Below, one piece after another: positions 12,177 through 24,304 of a stretch of DNA of 64,000 nt. The notes under the pieces were generated by a model. It saw only the letters and a program-made list of their open reading frames with translations, was not told the origin of the DNA and ran no database searches. Source of the DNA: Glandiceps talaboti (taxonomy: Eukaryota > Hemichordata > Enteropneusta > Spengelidae); contig NC_135557.1 in NCBI RefSeq assembly GCF_964340395.1, positions 5,975,716 to 6,039,715 of the forward strand, written 5' to 3'. The position numbers were made by a program, and so were the translations under genes. Within the stretch, counting starts at the first letter, position 1, and each line of letters starts with the position of its first letter.

Positions 12177-12206
12177 ATGGACCCTCCACAAAGGTGGAGT
12201 GTCTAT
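12177..12206. mobile_element. 30-bp micro-palindrome
   Basis: ATGGACCCTCCACAAAGG to GTGGAGTGTCTAT, an imperfect palindrome of the ATAGAC...GTCTAT type. Flanks are CATCAAACC (12168-12176) and GGTCAAACA (12207-12215), which share TCAAAC, consistent with an older, diverged 9-bp duplication. Confidence 0.6.
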
Positions 12207-12475
12207 GGTCAAACAAATGACAGGTCGCAGAAACTATGGTCATGGAAGTATGAACGTCGTTTATACTTGTACGCCGTGACATACAATGAGCGCAGTGCCA
12301 TGATTGACCGGATTATTCAGTGTCGACAATCCCAGTTAATATAATCCCAAAGGCAAACTTGTTTTATTTACCACCTTGCCAAGCAACACAGGGTGGTGGC
12401 GAGGCGAAGTTGTAATGTACTGTCGCTTTGATATTCACGATTTTGGAAAGGAAATAGATAACATCGGGTTAGATC

Positions 12476-13369
12476 TTGAGAGTAAATAAGAAGAAAAGAA
12501 GAGTTAATTTGAAATCAGTGATAAACGAGTTGTCTATTTTTAAGAAACTAAATATAAGGAAAGCTATGGGTCCTGATAACATATGTGGTAGGTTACTGAA
12601 TGTCTATGCATCGCAGTTAGCTAGTGTTTCCAGTAGATTGTTCAATTGGTCGTACAATGATCATACGATATCAACCATTTGGAAAACATCTACCATCTGT
12701 CCGGTCCCTAAAAACTTCCAAGGCATCGTCCTGTAGCACTGACTTCCATTGTGATGAAATGCTTCGAGCGTATTTTACTTTGTCAAAACCCACAAAAACA
12801 TTCACACCTTGACCCATACCAATTTACATATTAAAGTAATAGAGGTACTGATAATGCAACTCTCACATTACTTCACGATGCGTATACACATCTTGAAAAA
12901 CCAAGTTCATTTGTAAGACTATTGGTTATTGATTTTTCATCAGTCGTTAACAGAAGTCAACCAAACATGATGGCTCATAAACTTAGTTATTTAAACGTTA
13001 ACCCCAAACTCATCCTCTGGATAATGGATTTTCTTGTCAACCTTTCCCAGTTTGTTCGCTACCAAAAATTAAGTTCAGCCTTCCATTCAACATTTAGGGG
13101 TGCCTCACAGAGCACGATACTCTCACACAAACTATTTACACTTTACACAAATGACTGCTCATCAGGTACCGATACAAATCCACTTATCAAATATTCTGAT
13201 AACTCTGCATTAGTTGACCTGTCAAATTCTGACCGTACTTATTTCGATGAAGTTGATAGGTTTGTTACTTGGTGTAAAGAAAACTACTTGGACGAAAGGT
13301 CGACTTTAGGAAGAACCCTAAAGTAGTGCCCGACCTTTTTATTGACAATGTTAAAGTTGAACAGGTGAC

Positions 13370-13403
<34 letters not shown>

Positions 13404-13850
13404 AACAGTCTTGGATAATAAATCAAATGTTAAGGCCAACACAGATTTCATTAACAAGAAATGTCAATCTAGAGTTTACTGTCTACAACAATTGAGGGGC
13501 CTAAAATTTTGTAAATGCCAAGGTATTACAGACATTCTATCGGAGTTTTGAGTCGGTTTAACATTTTCTTTTTTGTGCTGGTTTGGTAGTCTAGGGACTA
13601 GCTACAAGAGTGTCTTGAACAAAATTGTAAATGTGTTTAGTAAAGTATTGAGTGAAAAGTAGACTAATTTGAATGAAATGTTTACATCTCGTGTACAAAA
13701 CAAAGCTGGGAAAATGGTAAATGACAAAGGCCACATTATGTCCCAAACACTTTGAACTCCTGCCATCAGGGAGACGATTTCGTGTCCCTAAATTCAGAAC
13801 AGTCAGAACCAAATCAAGTTTTGTGCCCACTTCAACTAAATTTTAAACCA
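12476..13850 (+). pseudogene. Decayed non-LTR retrotransposon reverse transcriptase
   Basis: Three stretches in shifted frames: 12476-12736 with IRKAMGPDNICGRLL and WKTSTICPVPKN; 12922-13315 with VIDFSSVVNRSQPN, LILWIMDFLVNLSQFVRY, GASQSTILSHKLFTLYTND, KYSDNSALVDL and WCKENYLDE; and 13400-13850 with LGTVLDNKSNVKANTDFINK and LPSGRRFRVPKFRTVRTK. This is the finger, palm and C-terminal order of a jockey/CR1-superfamily reverse transcriptase. The catalytic YADD is YSDN, and frameshifts, stops and a TA microsatellite (13371-13401) interrupt it, so it is inactive. It differs from the fossil at 8990-10090. Confidence 0.85.
13371..13401. repeat. (TA)n microsatellite inside LINE fossil
   Basis: Dinucleotide run between the palm and C-terminal remnants of the reverse transcriptase. 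Confidence 0.95.
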
Positions 13851-13879
13851 AACTAAATAATTCTATTTCAAAGACATCT

Positions 13880-14025
13880 GCTCTGCATTCCAGATTGGAA
13901 GAACCGCGTTTTTTTATTGTCTTTTTTAAGTTGATGACCATTTCTGGCAAGACTTCACTCACAATTTTCTCGATTTTACTGATTTTTCTTCTTTATTAAA
14001 AAGGTTTAGGGTCGGCACCGGATTT
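13880..14025 (+). repeat. Interspersed repeat copy ending in GGGTCGGCA
   Basis: Shares CAGATTGGA, TTATTGTC, TTTTTAAGTTGATG and GGTTTAGGGTCGGCA with 17270-17480, in the same order. The GGGTCGGCA-containing part also appears inverted near 52440-52500. It lies immediately after the LINE fossil and may be a 3' tail-derived short element; class unknown. Confidence 0.6.
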
Positions 14026-14102
14026 CTAGAATGGAAGCGTTTGGGGAGTTATGTGTGATTTATTTGTTGAGAAAGGTTCAAAGACAATAAATATCGCCAT
14101 AA

Positions 14103-14144
14103 GGTGGCACTTGCCGTTCCAGTGAGGAACGACTAGTGCCACCA
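14103..14144. repeat. Short foldback (42 bp)
   Basis: GGTGGCACTTGCCGTTCC then AGTGA then GGAACGACTAGTGCCACC, a hairpin with a few mismatches. No flanking direct repeat is recognised. Confidence 0.6.
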
Positions 14145-14283
14145 CGGTAGTACTCGACAATTCGATGGACCACGGCCAAGTCCGCCATTCACAATTTTCA
14201 AATCACTTGAAATAAAGCAATCTGGCAAAACTCGCCCATGTGCATTTACAATCTTGTCGCAACTAATTCTAGTAGGTAAAACC

Positions 14284-14305
14284 ATAGACCCTCCACCCTG
14301 TCTAT
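14284..14305. mobile_element. 22-bp micro-palindrome with perfect 9-bp target duplication
   Basis: ATAGACCCTCCA to CCCTGTCTAT, flanked on both sides by GGTAAAACC (14275-14283 and 14306-14314, 9 of 9). It is the smallest and cleanest member of the ATAGAC...GTCTAT family in this window. Confidence 0.8.
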
Positions 14306-14854
14306 GGTAAAACCTAGTCGCATTCATAACTTTCATCGAGGGTAAGGTAATTTTAGTCATCAACTTCTATAAAGTCCAAAATGAAACGATAAAACATGTA
14401 CATTTTGGAAATTATCCCATGTATAATGCCAGATTATAAAGTGACAAAGAGTGGTTCATCTGAGTGGATAGCTTAACCTCTTGACGATTTATAAACAATG
14501 GGAAATAGGCAGCTATCTTGATGTTCATTTTAACCTATTTTCCCGGAGAATATTTTCAGAACTGGTATCCAAATTACCAAGATCACGTTTTTCATATTTA
14601 CTGATATGCCGCTTTAGTTATGGCCGGTTTTGTGGGATGTTTTGCGTGCACAATGTAAACCACAGACAAGGCATGTAAACTTCTACTTGCAAACCCGTCT
14701 ATTTCAGGCTTGGCCTCTTACCACTCTTGGAGGAATTGTACTGACTCCTCCAAGACCACGTCTGACACAGTGGCCTGAAACCCATAGTCTATCGCGAGTA
14801 TATTGTCTACCCTTCAAGAGACACACATTCTCTGCCAGTCACCCTTTTAAAAAT

Positions 14855-15015
14855 ACGCTTGTTAAACGTCTGCTCCTGGAGTTAAATTTGGTTCAACTCA
14901 TGAGCAAAATATTTGTACGTGACTCCGGGCCCCTTTCAGACAATCCGAATTTTCACGCACGTCCCAATTCGTTTTTTTCCCGTGACAACAATTTTTCTCC
15001 TGAGCCTCCCCCTAC
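14855..15015 (+). repeat. Dispersed repeat copy (pair with 8847-8990)
   Basis: GTTAAACGTCTGCTCCTG, TTGGTTCAACTCATGAGCA, then CCCCTTTCAGACAATC. The order is the same as at 8847-8990 but diverged. It is followed at 15024 by CTAGTTCCTGACGACCG, one end of the foldback family at 40140-40246. Confidence 0.6.
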
Positions 15016-15029
15016 CCTAATCTAGTTCC

Positions 15030-16966
15030 TGACGACCGTATTCCAATTTTACACTACATCTTTACATATTACGTATAGTCAATGTCATTACTCTCGTTGC
15101 CGATGTGTTGGCAATTATATACATGTATATATATAATATCCATAATCACAACATATTTCCTGCTCAAAGAAGAACTGTTTCAGCTTATTCCATTTCGATA
15201 TAAACAGACAGAGAGTCCAGGGATAAAATACCCATGTACTACTCCTTATATTACTGGCTAGGTAATGTCAACCGTAAAATAATCCAAGCACCAGCGTCCC
15301 TAAAATCCGTGAAACAGTGTCGATATTACAGTATTTTGCTGACACTTATTACTTTCTGTAACTGGTCTATATTTGTGATATCATGGTAAATATGCTTGGA
15401 ATTTATGGCCTAACAAACCAGACATTACGTAGATTTGAATATTGAAGAAAATCAAAAACAAAAACAAGGCCATGGCCATGGCCGGTCAGGTACTGATATT
15501 AGTACTTTAGACATCAGTGGGGGTCACACTTGGTCATTGAAACTATATTGACCGACCAAAATTCTAAACATCACGGATAAATAATTTCATATCGAAATGT
15601 ATGTACGGAGATTCAGGTTTTTAGACCACGTGGCTTTGACATGACATCATCAGCTAAATTTGCAATACGAAAGTAACGTAAAACATGGATGTATCTAGTA
15701 GGGAGCAAAGTCCGCATGTCTGTATGGATGTTTGAAGATTTACTATCGGTATATGGGAGGCATAGAGGGAAATATTTGAATAGCGTTATTTAACGTTACA
15801 TAATTCATAACTGACTACTAAACTACCGTCAAGAGGATTGTTTTTGCTTCCATTTATCTGTATTAATTTTTTTTAAAGGCAGTGATGGTGACTGCCAATG
15901 CCGGTAGTGAAAATATGGCCCGCACATTCTGAAGATTTTTGTATCATACAAGTTCAATGTTGTAGCTGAGAATGTGATTTATATTTATAACTCAGTAGAA
16001 TGGGTACCGGTACTGATGCGAGGGATGTGAACCAACCTTTGTGTTGCGTGCTTTTTAATATCACCGTGTGTGTGTGTGTGTGTTGTTTGTTTGTTTGTTT
16101 GTAATGTAGATTCGTCGTTGATATACTGCTACTAGATCAGACCGTGGGTTATACTTCCATGATCAGAACATGACCAGACACAACTCTCCACGGCACCATT
16201 TTGGTTTTACAACTTTGATTACTTTGTTTTGAATAGCTTTTGTCAAGTTCTTGACTTTCCTGATATGACAATAAAGCAAGGGCGGTGAAATATTATTATA
16301 GTAGTCCTTCAAAAAACAAGACAATTTTGAAACTTTTAGTGGAAAATGTTAGTGAAGACACAGTTTACCCGCATAAATTAACTAACAAAAGACAAAAGAA
16401 ATGTACACATGGTTCATTTTCTAGGTGTCGACCTCATGAATATGCACCAAGATTTAGAACCGAGTCAGCTTTAAATGCGTTCACACCTCCAAATCTGGTC
16501 TGGACAATATTGTCTGGGCTTAGTCACCCTTTTATGCGGACTACAGAGCGGCCCTGGTGCGGACTATTTCTGCCACCTATTAATGCCTGAAAGTCAAGTG
16601 GCATATGCTGAGGTTGTGTACAACCAGCAACCCATAACATTTTAGCAATCTACAGTTCTACCTCAGTATGGCTATTAGCCATGCTAGGTAGTTACTATAA
16701 TGATTAATATAATGGTTGTCTTGGTAAAAGTTGTCGACCCCCCCCCAAAAAAAAAAAGAAAAAAAGAAAAAAAAAGATCAACAAAACATTCTATGATATT
16801 GAATGCGCTCCTGGCATGTAATTCCATAGAACAGTTTCCTGTAGGGAATGGCAGCGATTTCATTCAAACTCAAAGACAGAGATGTTGCTAACCAACGTGA
16901 ACAGCCATAAAAATTGTATGTGAATGAGTATGACTCTGAGATCCCGCTAACGGTTTCATTGTTGTC
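15030..16966. other. Element interior, no gene recognised
   Basis: AT-rich DNA with a GT/GTTT microsatellite at about 16068-16102 and a C/A-rich run at 16738-16775. The 101-codon frame at 16285-16590 shows no recognisable domain, and I do not call it a gene. Confidence 0.4.
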
Positions 16967-16975
16967 GGTCTAACC

Positions 16976-17003
16976 AGAGACACTGGAGAACTTCACTGTC
17001 TAT
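16976..17003. mobile_element. 28-bp micro-palindrome
   Basis: AGAGACACTGGAG to CTTCACTGTCTAT, flanked by GGTCTAACC (16967-16975) and GATCTAATC (17004-17012), 7 of 9 matching. Same family as 14284-14305, with more decay. Confidence 0.6.
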
Positions 17004-17269
17004 GATCTAATCGTATTGCTCAGTGTGAAAACCGTGCAAAGCGTTACTATTTTGGCGTTGTATTTTCGCACATTTTTGGTTCACAAGGGTCCAATAATTT
17101 AAGCTTGAGTTAGGAAATAGGCCTATTAAAAAAATTGTGTTGTTCCGATTAGGCAAAATAAATAAATAGGTGGGGTAGGTAGATTTATTTTTATTCATGT
17201 GCGAGTGTCTAATTCTGGTTTTCCATTTTTTCCAAATGATCTCTGTGTTATTGGCTTCTTTCCATTAGA

Positions 17270-17480
17270 TGTACAACCATTACAGATTGGAGGAACAGTT
17301 TTATATTGTCTTTTTAAGTTGATGTCAGTTTCTGCATCCACTATGTCTCGTGAGACTTCACAATTGTTGCGATTTTGTTAGTTTTTCAAGAACACGTAAA
17401 AAAAAGTTAAGGGTCGGCAGTGAAAAACTAGGTGGGTCGGGTAACAGAAACCAAACAGTTATTTTTTAGGCCTAAGGCAT
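17270..17480 (+). repeat. Interspersed repeat copy with GGGTCGGCAG block
   Basis: Contains CAGATTGGAGGAACAG, TTTTTAAGTTGATGTC, AAGGGTCGGCAG, GGTGGGTCGGGTAACAGAAA. Related to 13880-14025 and, inverted, to 52400-52510. Confidence 0.65.
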
Positions 17481-18020
17481 AACGTAGCATATAAATCTAC
17501 CCAACCTGCGCGAGCAAGATCTGCATCGGTCAATGTAATATTTACATGGTCTATTACAATTTGGTAAAGTGTACCATTGTATATGCTTGTGCGAGACGTA
17601 AAAAACATCATGCCGTCTAATTGTACGAAACGATTTAGTCACTATGGTTTTGAAGTCAGTGAGATAATGTTTGTGAAGTACCCGGTATCGTGATGTTATC
17701 GCTTGTATAGAAAAACCATCACTGAGGCAAAATCTCACTTTTATCATCATTCATTTTTTAAAGTCTTCAATCATGCCAATTAAAAATATGGATACTGCAG
17801 TCATTTATGTGACTTTTTTTCCAAAAATGTTTATCGTGCATCTCGATTATATTTTTTTTCGTCTTCGTAACATCTTTTTTTTTATTGTGCCAAAAGTAGT
17901 AGCTACCACATATAGAACAGTGGAAAAATACCGAATGAGACTCAGAAATGTAAAATCATTTACTTCAATGTCCAAATCAAATGCGGACATCAGAAAATGA
18001 TGCATGCACGTTGTGATGGA
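17481..18020. other. Element interior, no gene recognised
   Basis: The 92-codon minus frame at 17472-17750 has no recognisable domain. No RNA gene or inverted repeat is seen. Confidence 0.35.
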
Positions 18021-18067
18021 CTCGTGATTAGCTCTAGTCCAGATGCCAATTGGTATCTAACTAAACC

Positions 18068-18101
18068 ATAGACAATAGAGAGGGTCCTCTCTATTTTCTA
18101 T
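18068..18101. mobile_element. 34-bp micro-palindrome with paralogous empty site
   Basis: ATAGACAATAGAGAGG to CCTCTCTATTTTCTAT, flanked by AACTAAACC (18059-18067) and GACTAAACC (18102-18110), 8 of 9. The surrounding repeat has a second copy near 10925-10957, where AACTAAACC (10949-10957) is present once with no palindrome. That copy acts as an empty site. Confidence 0.75.
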
Positions 18102-18170
18102 GACTAAACCAAGTTTAGTGAGTGGAGGTGTAAATGGTAACGATACTGTTTAGGAACACGGTGATAGGAA

Positions 18171-21100
18171 CTAGACGAGATTAGCACTGACAACACACGC
18201 TCCGCGAACTCCAGCAAAGAGGCCTGGTGGGGTATATAGAGACTTGTCAGAGTTGTCGGAGCTACTGTTCATGTACATATAAGTTCCACGTATTCTCAAT
18301 TTATTTCGTGCTGGATAGAAAACAGTCAGTATAGTCCTTGTGTTCTCCAGTGTATAGCCGATGGATTGGATAGTGAGAGTCATGATATGTGTGATACATT
18401 GTAGTTTATACACCAGAACTGAATTTTAGACTGATCCCGTCGGCATCTTCAGAGAAAGCATCAAGCGGGTACCACAATAAACTGAAAACGTAACGACTAT
18501 AAGCATAACTATAAGTTTTAATTTACATGGAACTACGGTCATATTTGATAAGCTTATCCCCCACTTCCACATATGGTATCATACCCCTTGGTCAGCGAAA
18601 AGCCAATCATGTTCATGTCCGGACATACGAGTTATAAATGGGGCGGTCATATGGGTTAAGTTAGGGTGGAATATAATATATGGAAAAAGTCTGATTGATA
18701 CTGGCTGTGATGGGTAGTAGAGCATTTTTTAATTGTCAAAAACAGGGTTGGGGGCCGAATGATATGATTCAAAACGTCATGACTTTCTGGTATATCTTTG
18801 TTGTCATGGTGTGTTTCCAGTTGAGGATGGCTGTCTTTGACTGGCTACAACAGTAAGTGACTGATTTTGAAAGCAAAGAAAGTGGAAGAACATTGGTGTT
18901 AGTTAAAAAACTATTGTTATTAAAGATATACAAGTAAACGCAGCAAAACAATTGAGAGTCGGTACGGAAAGGAACAGATGACCACAGGAAGGTGTTCAGC
19001 TGTTCTTCATTGTTCTTTGCAATTTGACGACCGGGCGATCACATACTAGTAGTTGTCAGTGTTTTCGCTAAAGCAAAATACACGGAGATGGTTCAAAATC
19101 ACTTGACTATCATTTCACTCTTATTTAAATCTACAAATATCTCATTAATATTTTCTCCCAGCTTACTTCAAACTATATGACATTTTCCATGAAAAAAAGG
19201 TGCGTATCTGGAGCAAAGAAGTGTTTCAGATATCAGAGTGTTCACGTTTGCGTGACCAAGACATAGACATAGACTGGCAAGCGACGCCATGAATTGTGAT
19301 CGAATCCCAGGGTCGGATCGGTTGTAGATCAGTGTTCATGATAATTCATTTGCGTGTTCAATTACTAAGTCATCGATGTAGGGTTATAAATTCAGTGACT
19401 ACACCATCAACAAAGTTACTTCTTACTATAAATCATGTTGAAAAAGACCCTAGGAAAATGTCTAAGCAACAATGACGGGTGTTACTTTTTTGCAGTGTTT
19501 ATCCAAATAGTAATCGTCGAATAACGTGACCCTGGCTGAAAACTGCGACAGTGAGTGTACCATAAATTCCCAAAACAGACTGACCAGAACAGACATATTG
19601 ACACACAAAAAGTGTGCAAGTTTACATCTTGTGACAGGTTTGGTTGGGGTCACCTCCATCGGCTAATGGTCGAAATCGTCATTGTAAAATATTTTTAATT
19701 ACCCTCAACTACAAATCAGCGTATCGTTGACGATCATTTCAATCGTAAGTGTTTAGAACTGATTCAGAAGTAAAACGTAGAATTATTAATGACAATGGTA
19801 TGCAAAGTTTTGTTGTTTAACAATCATCAGCGATTTGGCATGTTTGCACAAACCACAGATACTTGTTAGTGCATACACTTTTGATACTTCTATTCTATAA
19901 GGTAAAGGCTAAATTTAAAAAGACATGATCCCAGTATTAACTTTTTTGTTGCGGCTATATTTCCTAAGTGAGGTGTGCCAAAGAAAGTTTTCCCATGATA
20001 CTTTGCGCCAGTGCGACTTTTTGACATTGTACGTTCGATGTTCCCAATGAGTAAATGGAATTTTATCGAGAAGTCTATTCATATTTGTTTATGACAGCAA
20101 GATATTTTCAATTTTCTGTTTTTGGTCATTTTTGGGGTCAAAAACTGTCATTTGTTTTGTAAATAAAAGAATTCAAAGTAAAAATGAATGACAGCCGCAA
20201 AACTAATCGATTGAATGGGCTGACATTTGGTGTGCAGGTATGTTAGAGTATCTGGATGAAGAATTCTTCAAGAAAATTTGAAGATGACATTGATATGCAA
20301 ATACGTCTAAAACGTGCTGTGTAGTATCATATTATAGCCATGTTATTTTACAATACTCGTGAGAAAGTAGAATTTATTGGTGAAGTAAAGTTGCTCATAC
20401 ACCTAAGAAAATTTGACTACACTTGAATACATAATGAGCAAATGAAATGATCACAACAATCACATATCTTTGTAATGTTATGACTATACAAGATCTAATA
20501 CAGGGACGAATGGGGTACTTATCAAATAATGCCCTCCGGAACTCAGAAATAAATGTAGATGCGCTGTACCATGCAGTTACGATCAGCGGTTTTGAACTAT
20601 GGAGGTAGGAAGGAAGGAGGTAGGAAGGATTATAGTCCTACCACCATTTCTGAACAAAATCGTTGTCCTTGAATTGGAATGGTATGCTTTTAATACAAAA
20701 GTTGCACAAACATATGTTCTTGCTTTCAAAAGTTTTAGAATTAACACCATGATTTCACCGTCGCCCATACTGAGGTTTTCCTGCATCTATTGCTATGGAT
20801 TTTGTTGGTGGGACTTTGCTGTACTGTATGAACACTTGTTCAGACTCAGGCCACTAAAACACAATTGCAAAAAAAAACCGTAAAGACACGAAGTATCGTT
20901 TTGCACAACGTTCGGCTTGAAGCAGGTTTGAAGGGTAACCATGCACGACAGAGAAGATGGGTTTAGAGCCCCATTTACACCTAAAACAAAAAGCGATTCT
21001 AGTCTGTTCCTATTATAGTGGTCTGAGGTTCAGATCAAAGTGCCGCATTCATCCACAACATAAAAAATCATAGACCCTACACGACTGGCGTTTGTAAAAG

Positions 21101-22142
21101 TCAGTTTTAAACCATAATTACTACACCTCTTTATCTTCTCGGCAAGAACATGCAGTGCTGCAATCCAACGTGAGGACCTCTCACCAACTTTCAGATCACT
21201 TCACATTGGGAACGTTGGTGAGAGTTCTACTAATATAATTCAGACTGAGGCAAAAAATATAGCCTTTCTGAGTTGAAATCCGAGGTTTAAATCCTGATAT
21301 CTGAAAATTCCCAATCAACCCAGATTACATTGAATAAAAAATAAGTCTAACAAACAATTTATGATTTTTCAGTCCCGAAACTTGCTATTATCCATACACT
21401 GTATACAAAGCTAAATACACGGTGATTGGTGTATCGCACTCCTTGACTGAGTGGGTCGGAAAAAAAATAGGTAGACTCACTTGTCATAAATCGATTTATA
21501 AATCCACAAAGGCACTGTGACAACTAAAGCAGTCCCTTTACAGACCATTTTTCTTTAGAAATAAATAGGCTAAAACAATACTGAATGACAGGCAGTCCAA
21601 GGTATGCGAAACCATAAGCGAGCGCGTACTCACGATGCTAGATTAACACACTATTTTACCTGCGCATTGAAGACGCACAGTAAAAAGACCAGTTTTCAAC
21701 ATTAATGCAGGAAATACAAAGCTAACAATTCAAAATTGTATAAAATGTAAGAAAACAAAAAACAGGCGACAGTCAGAGCATGCATGAACTTCGATTTACA
21801 ATACCATTATTAAGTTCTTGCATTTTGGGGCTAATGAAGTCATAGAGACTAGAGTGGGCGAGTTTCATCACAGTTAGTATAATCAATGGCACCGTGATAA
21901 TTCTGACTTTCACTTGAAACTGGACCAGAACAGTCTAGGTCGGACGAGTCGTCATCATCAATTCAAAGGCGACGTAACCAAATATACACCGTGAATTCAT
22001 CTTAGATCGCACCGAGTTGAACAATCATGTCTGTCATTGTAGAATGTAGACCTTTACGCTGTTTGACCGACTATTGAAGTATAACCCACATAGGTGATAT
22101 TTCATTGACCTACATGGAAATGCTTGTAAATACTTTTTGCAA
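18171..22142. other. Element interior, about 4 kb without recognised genes
   Basis: Only short open frames, none with a recognisable domain (for example 18171-18413 minus, 20599-20883 plus). Fragments of the CTCAGACCACT motif occur near 20842 and 21018. A spliced gene cannot be excluded by eye, but no transposase motif is recognised. Confidence 0.35.
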
Positions 22143-22151
22143 GTAGTAGTA

Positions 22152-22184
22152 GCTCAGACCACTCTAGTATTTTAGTGGTCTGAG
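22152..22184. mobile_element. 33-bp micro-palindrome, CTCAG type, with 9-bp direct repeats
   Basis: GCTCAGACCACT to AGTGGTCTGAG around a short loop, flanked by GTAGTAGTA on both sides (22143-22151 and 22185-22193). The flank is itself a simple GTA repeat, so the duplication is less secure than it looks. Confidence 0.6.
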
Positions 22185-22451
22185 GTAGTAGTAAGAGTTT
22201 TTGCTAACGTTTACATGCTAGCGTAGTTGTACATGTACGTATACATGTCAGTTCGTATGTACATGTACATTAAATGTAGCTCTCATCATATCATACACTG
22301 TACATGTGTGTAACCCTTTTCTTTTGCACCCTCCCCCTCCGCCTTCATGTGGTCAAACACAGACAACTAACTAACTAAATAGTGTTACTGTTAGTTTTCT
22401 GTGGGTCAAACAATTAGTGTACACGCCTTGAATCACATGCAGGCGAGATAT

Positions 22452-22707
22452 ATTTGAATATTCATTTGTTTACTGCCCGGTTATGGGGGTGAACTCATGA
22501 ATATATTCTGAACTAAATGCAAATGTATTCAAATCACTTCCGACTCGCAATCTGAACTATTTTTCAGATCGAGTATAATCCGATTAGACAGGCGCTAATG
22601 GGAAAGTACAGAAACGTCCACCTCATCAGCATAAAAGTACAGAATTGAACTCAATCTGAACTATAGTACGGAAAGTGTCGTAAACTGTACTATTTTTTCT
22701 ACTAGTG
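22452..22707 (-). repeat. Right 256-bp terminal inverted repeat
   Basis: Inverted copy of 5076-5331, ending CTACTAGTG followed by the TAC duplication at 22708-22710. Homology stops abruptly at 22452, where the left arm reads CTACCGTGC and the right arm reads ATATCTCGCC (both outward to inward). Confidence 0.93.
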
Positions 22708-23664
22708 TACTACACAGTGGTTGTATTTGTTAAAACTACTACCGTACATACTACACAGTGGTTATATTTGTCAAAATTACAATATACTACACATTGGTTG
22801 TATTTGTCAAATCTACCACATACTACACAGTGGTTGTATTTGTTAAAATTACTACATACTACACAGTGGTTGTATTTGTCAAAACTACCACATACTACAC
22901 AGTGGTTGTATTTGTTAAAATTACCACATACTACACAATGGTTGTATTTGTCAAAACTACCACATACTACACAGTGGTTGTATTTGTTAAAATTACTACA
23001 TACTACACAGTGTGGTTGTATTTGTCAAAACTACCACATACTACACAGTGGTTGTATTTGTTAAAATTACCACATACTACACAGTGGTTGTATTTGTTAA
23101 AATTACTACATACTACACAGTGTGGTTGTATTTGTCAAAACTACCACATACTACACAATGGTTGTATTTGTTAAAACTACCACATACTACACAATGGTTG
23201 TATTTGTTAAAACTACTACATACTACACAGTGGTTGTATTTGTTAAAACTACCACATACTACACAGTGGTTGTATTTGTTAAAACTACCACATACTACAC
23301 AGTGGTTGTATTTGTTAAAATTACCACATACTACACAGTGGTTGTATTTGTTAAAACTACCACATACTACACAATGGTTGTATTTGTTAAAACTACTACA
23401 TACTACACAGTGGTTGTATTTGTTAAAACTACCACATACTACACAATGGTTGTATTTGTCAAAACTACCACATACTACACAGTGGTTGTATTTGTTAAAA
23501 CTACTACATACTACATAGTGGTTGTATTTGTCAAAACTACCACATACTACACAATGGTTGTATTTGTTAAAACTACCACATACTACACAATGGTTGTATT
23601 TGTCAAAACTACCACATACTACACAATGGTTGTATTTGTCAAAACTACCACATACTACACATAA
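22708..23664. repeat. 36-bp tandem satellite, right part (about 26 copies)
   Basis: Same monomer and orientation as 3003-5075, resuming in register directly after the element. It contains a distinctive GT insertion (CAGTGTGG) at about 23010 and 23120, marking a local block duplication. Open frames are satellite artefacts. Confidence 0.95.
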
Positions 23665-24300
23665 TTAGTCATGGACACATGATTAATGTTGAAAAGATAT
23701 TTTACTATTAAACTACCCTGATTTCAAACCAGTATTTACTTTTGAGTGACTAACATGCTGTAGAAAACAGAATCACGTAGCAAAGTTTGCACAATGAAAA
23801 AAAAGTAAATATTTCCACGATAATCAAAATGTGCGGCATCGAGATACTATTTTGTTATCATCTATTGTTTATACTCATAATTTTTATTTATTTAATATTT
23901 AAATTAGACAAACCTTATTGAACCACACACCTTACCAAGAGTATACTCCCTGGTAAGATGTCATTGGAATGGTTTTCAAGTATGGGAGAATTGGAACACA
24001 GTTTTAGTCATTATAGAATTAAATTAAAAGATGAGACCATGTGATAACTGAAGGAGAACCTTTGAGTTGATATGGACATTACAGTTATTTGAAACAAATC
24101 AAAACTCCTGTTAAGAATGGACTTTTTAATACTGATAATGTTGACGTTTATACAATGTATAGCACTTTCTCACTCTGTGCTCAAAGCGTTTTTAATATTA
24201 TTACCCCTGACACGGATCTATAATGGCACAGTGGCAAATCTTCCTAAACTCTCTTGGGTGCAGACAGTCCATTGAAGTCTCTCTAGGGAACTCTAGAGAA
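23665..24300. other. AT-rich DNA downstream of the minus-strand gene
   Basis: Probably the 3' flank or 3' untranslated region of the gene at 24774-30101. A minus-strand AATAAA lies near 23883 and an AATTAAA near 24729. No independent gene recognised. Confidence 0.35.
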
Positions 24301-24304
24301 TTAA

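Noticed and set aside
14103-14144. Member of the micro-palindrome family
   Set aside because: It is a good hairpin, but it lacks the ATAGAC termini and no flanking direct repeat is seen.
16285-16590. 101-codon ORF as a transposase fragment of the giant element
   Set aside because: No motif of any transposase family could be recognised and no neighbouring exon fits.
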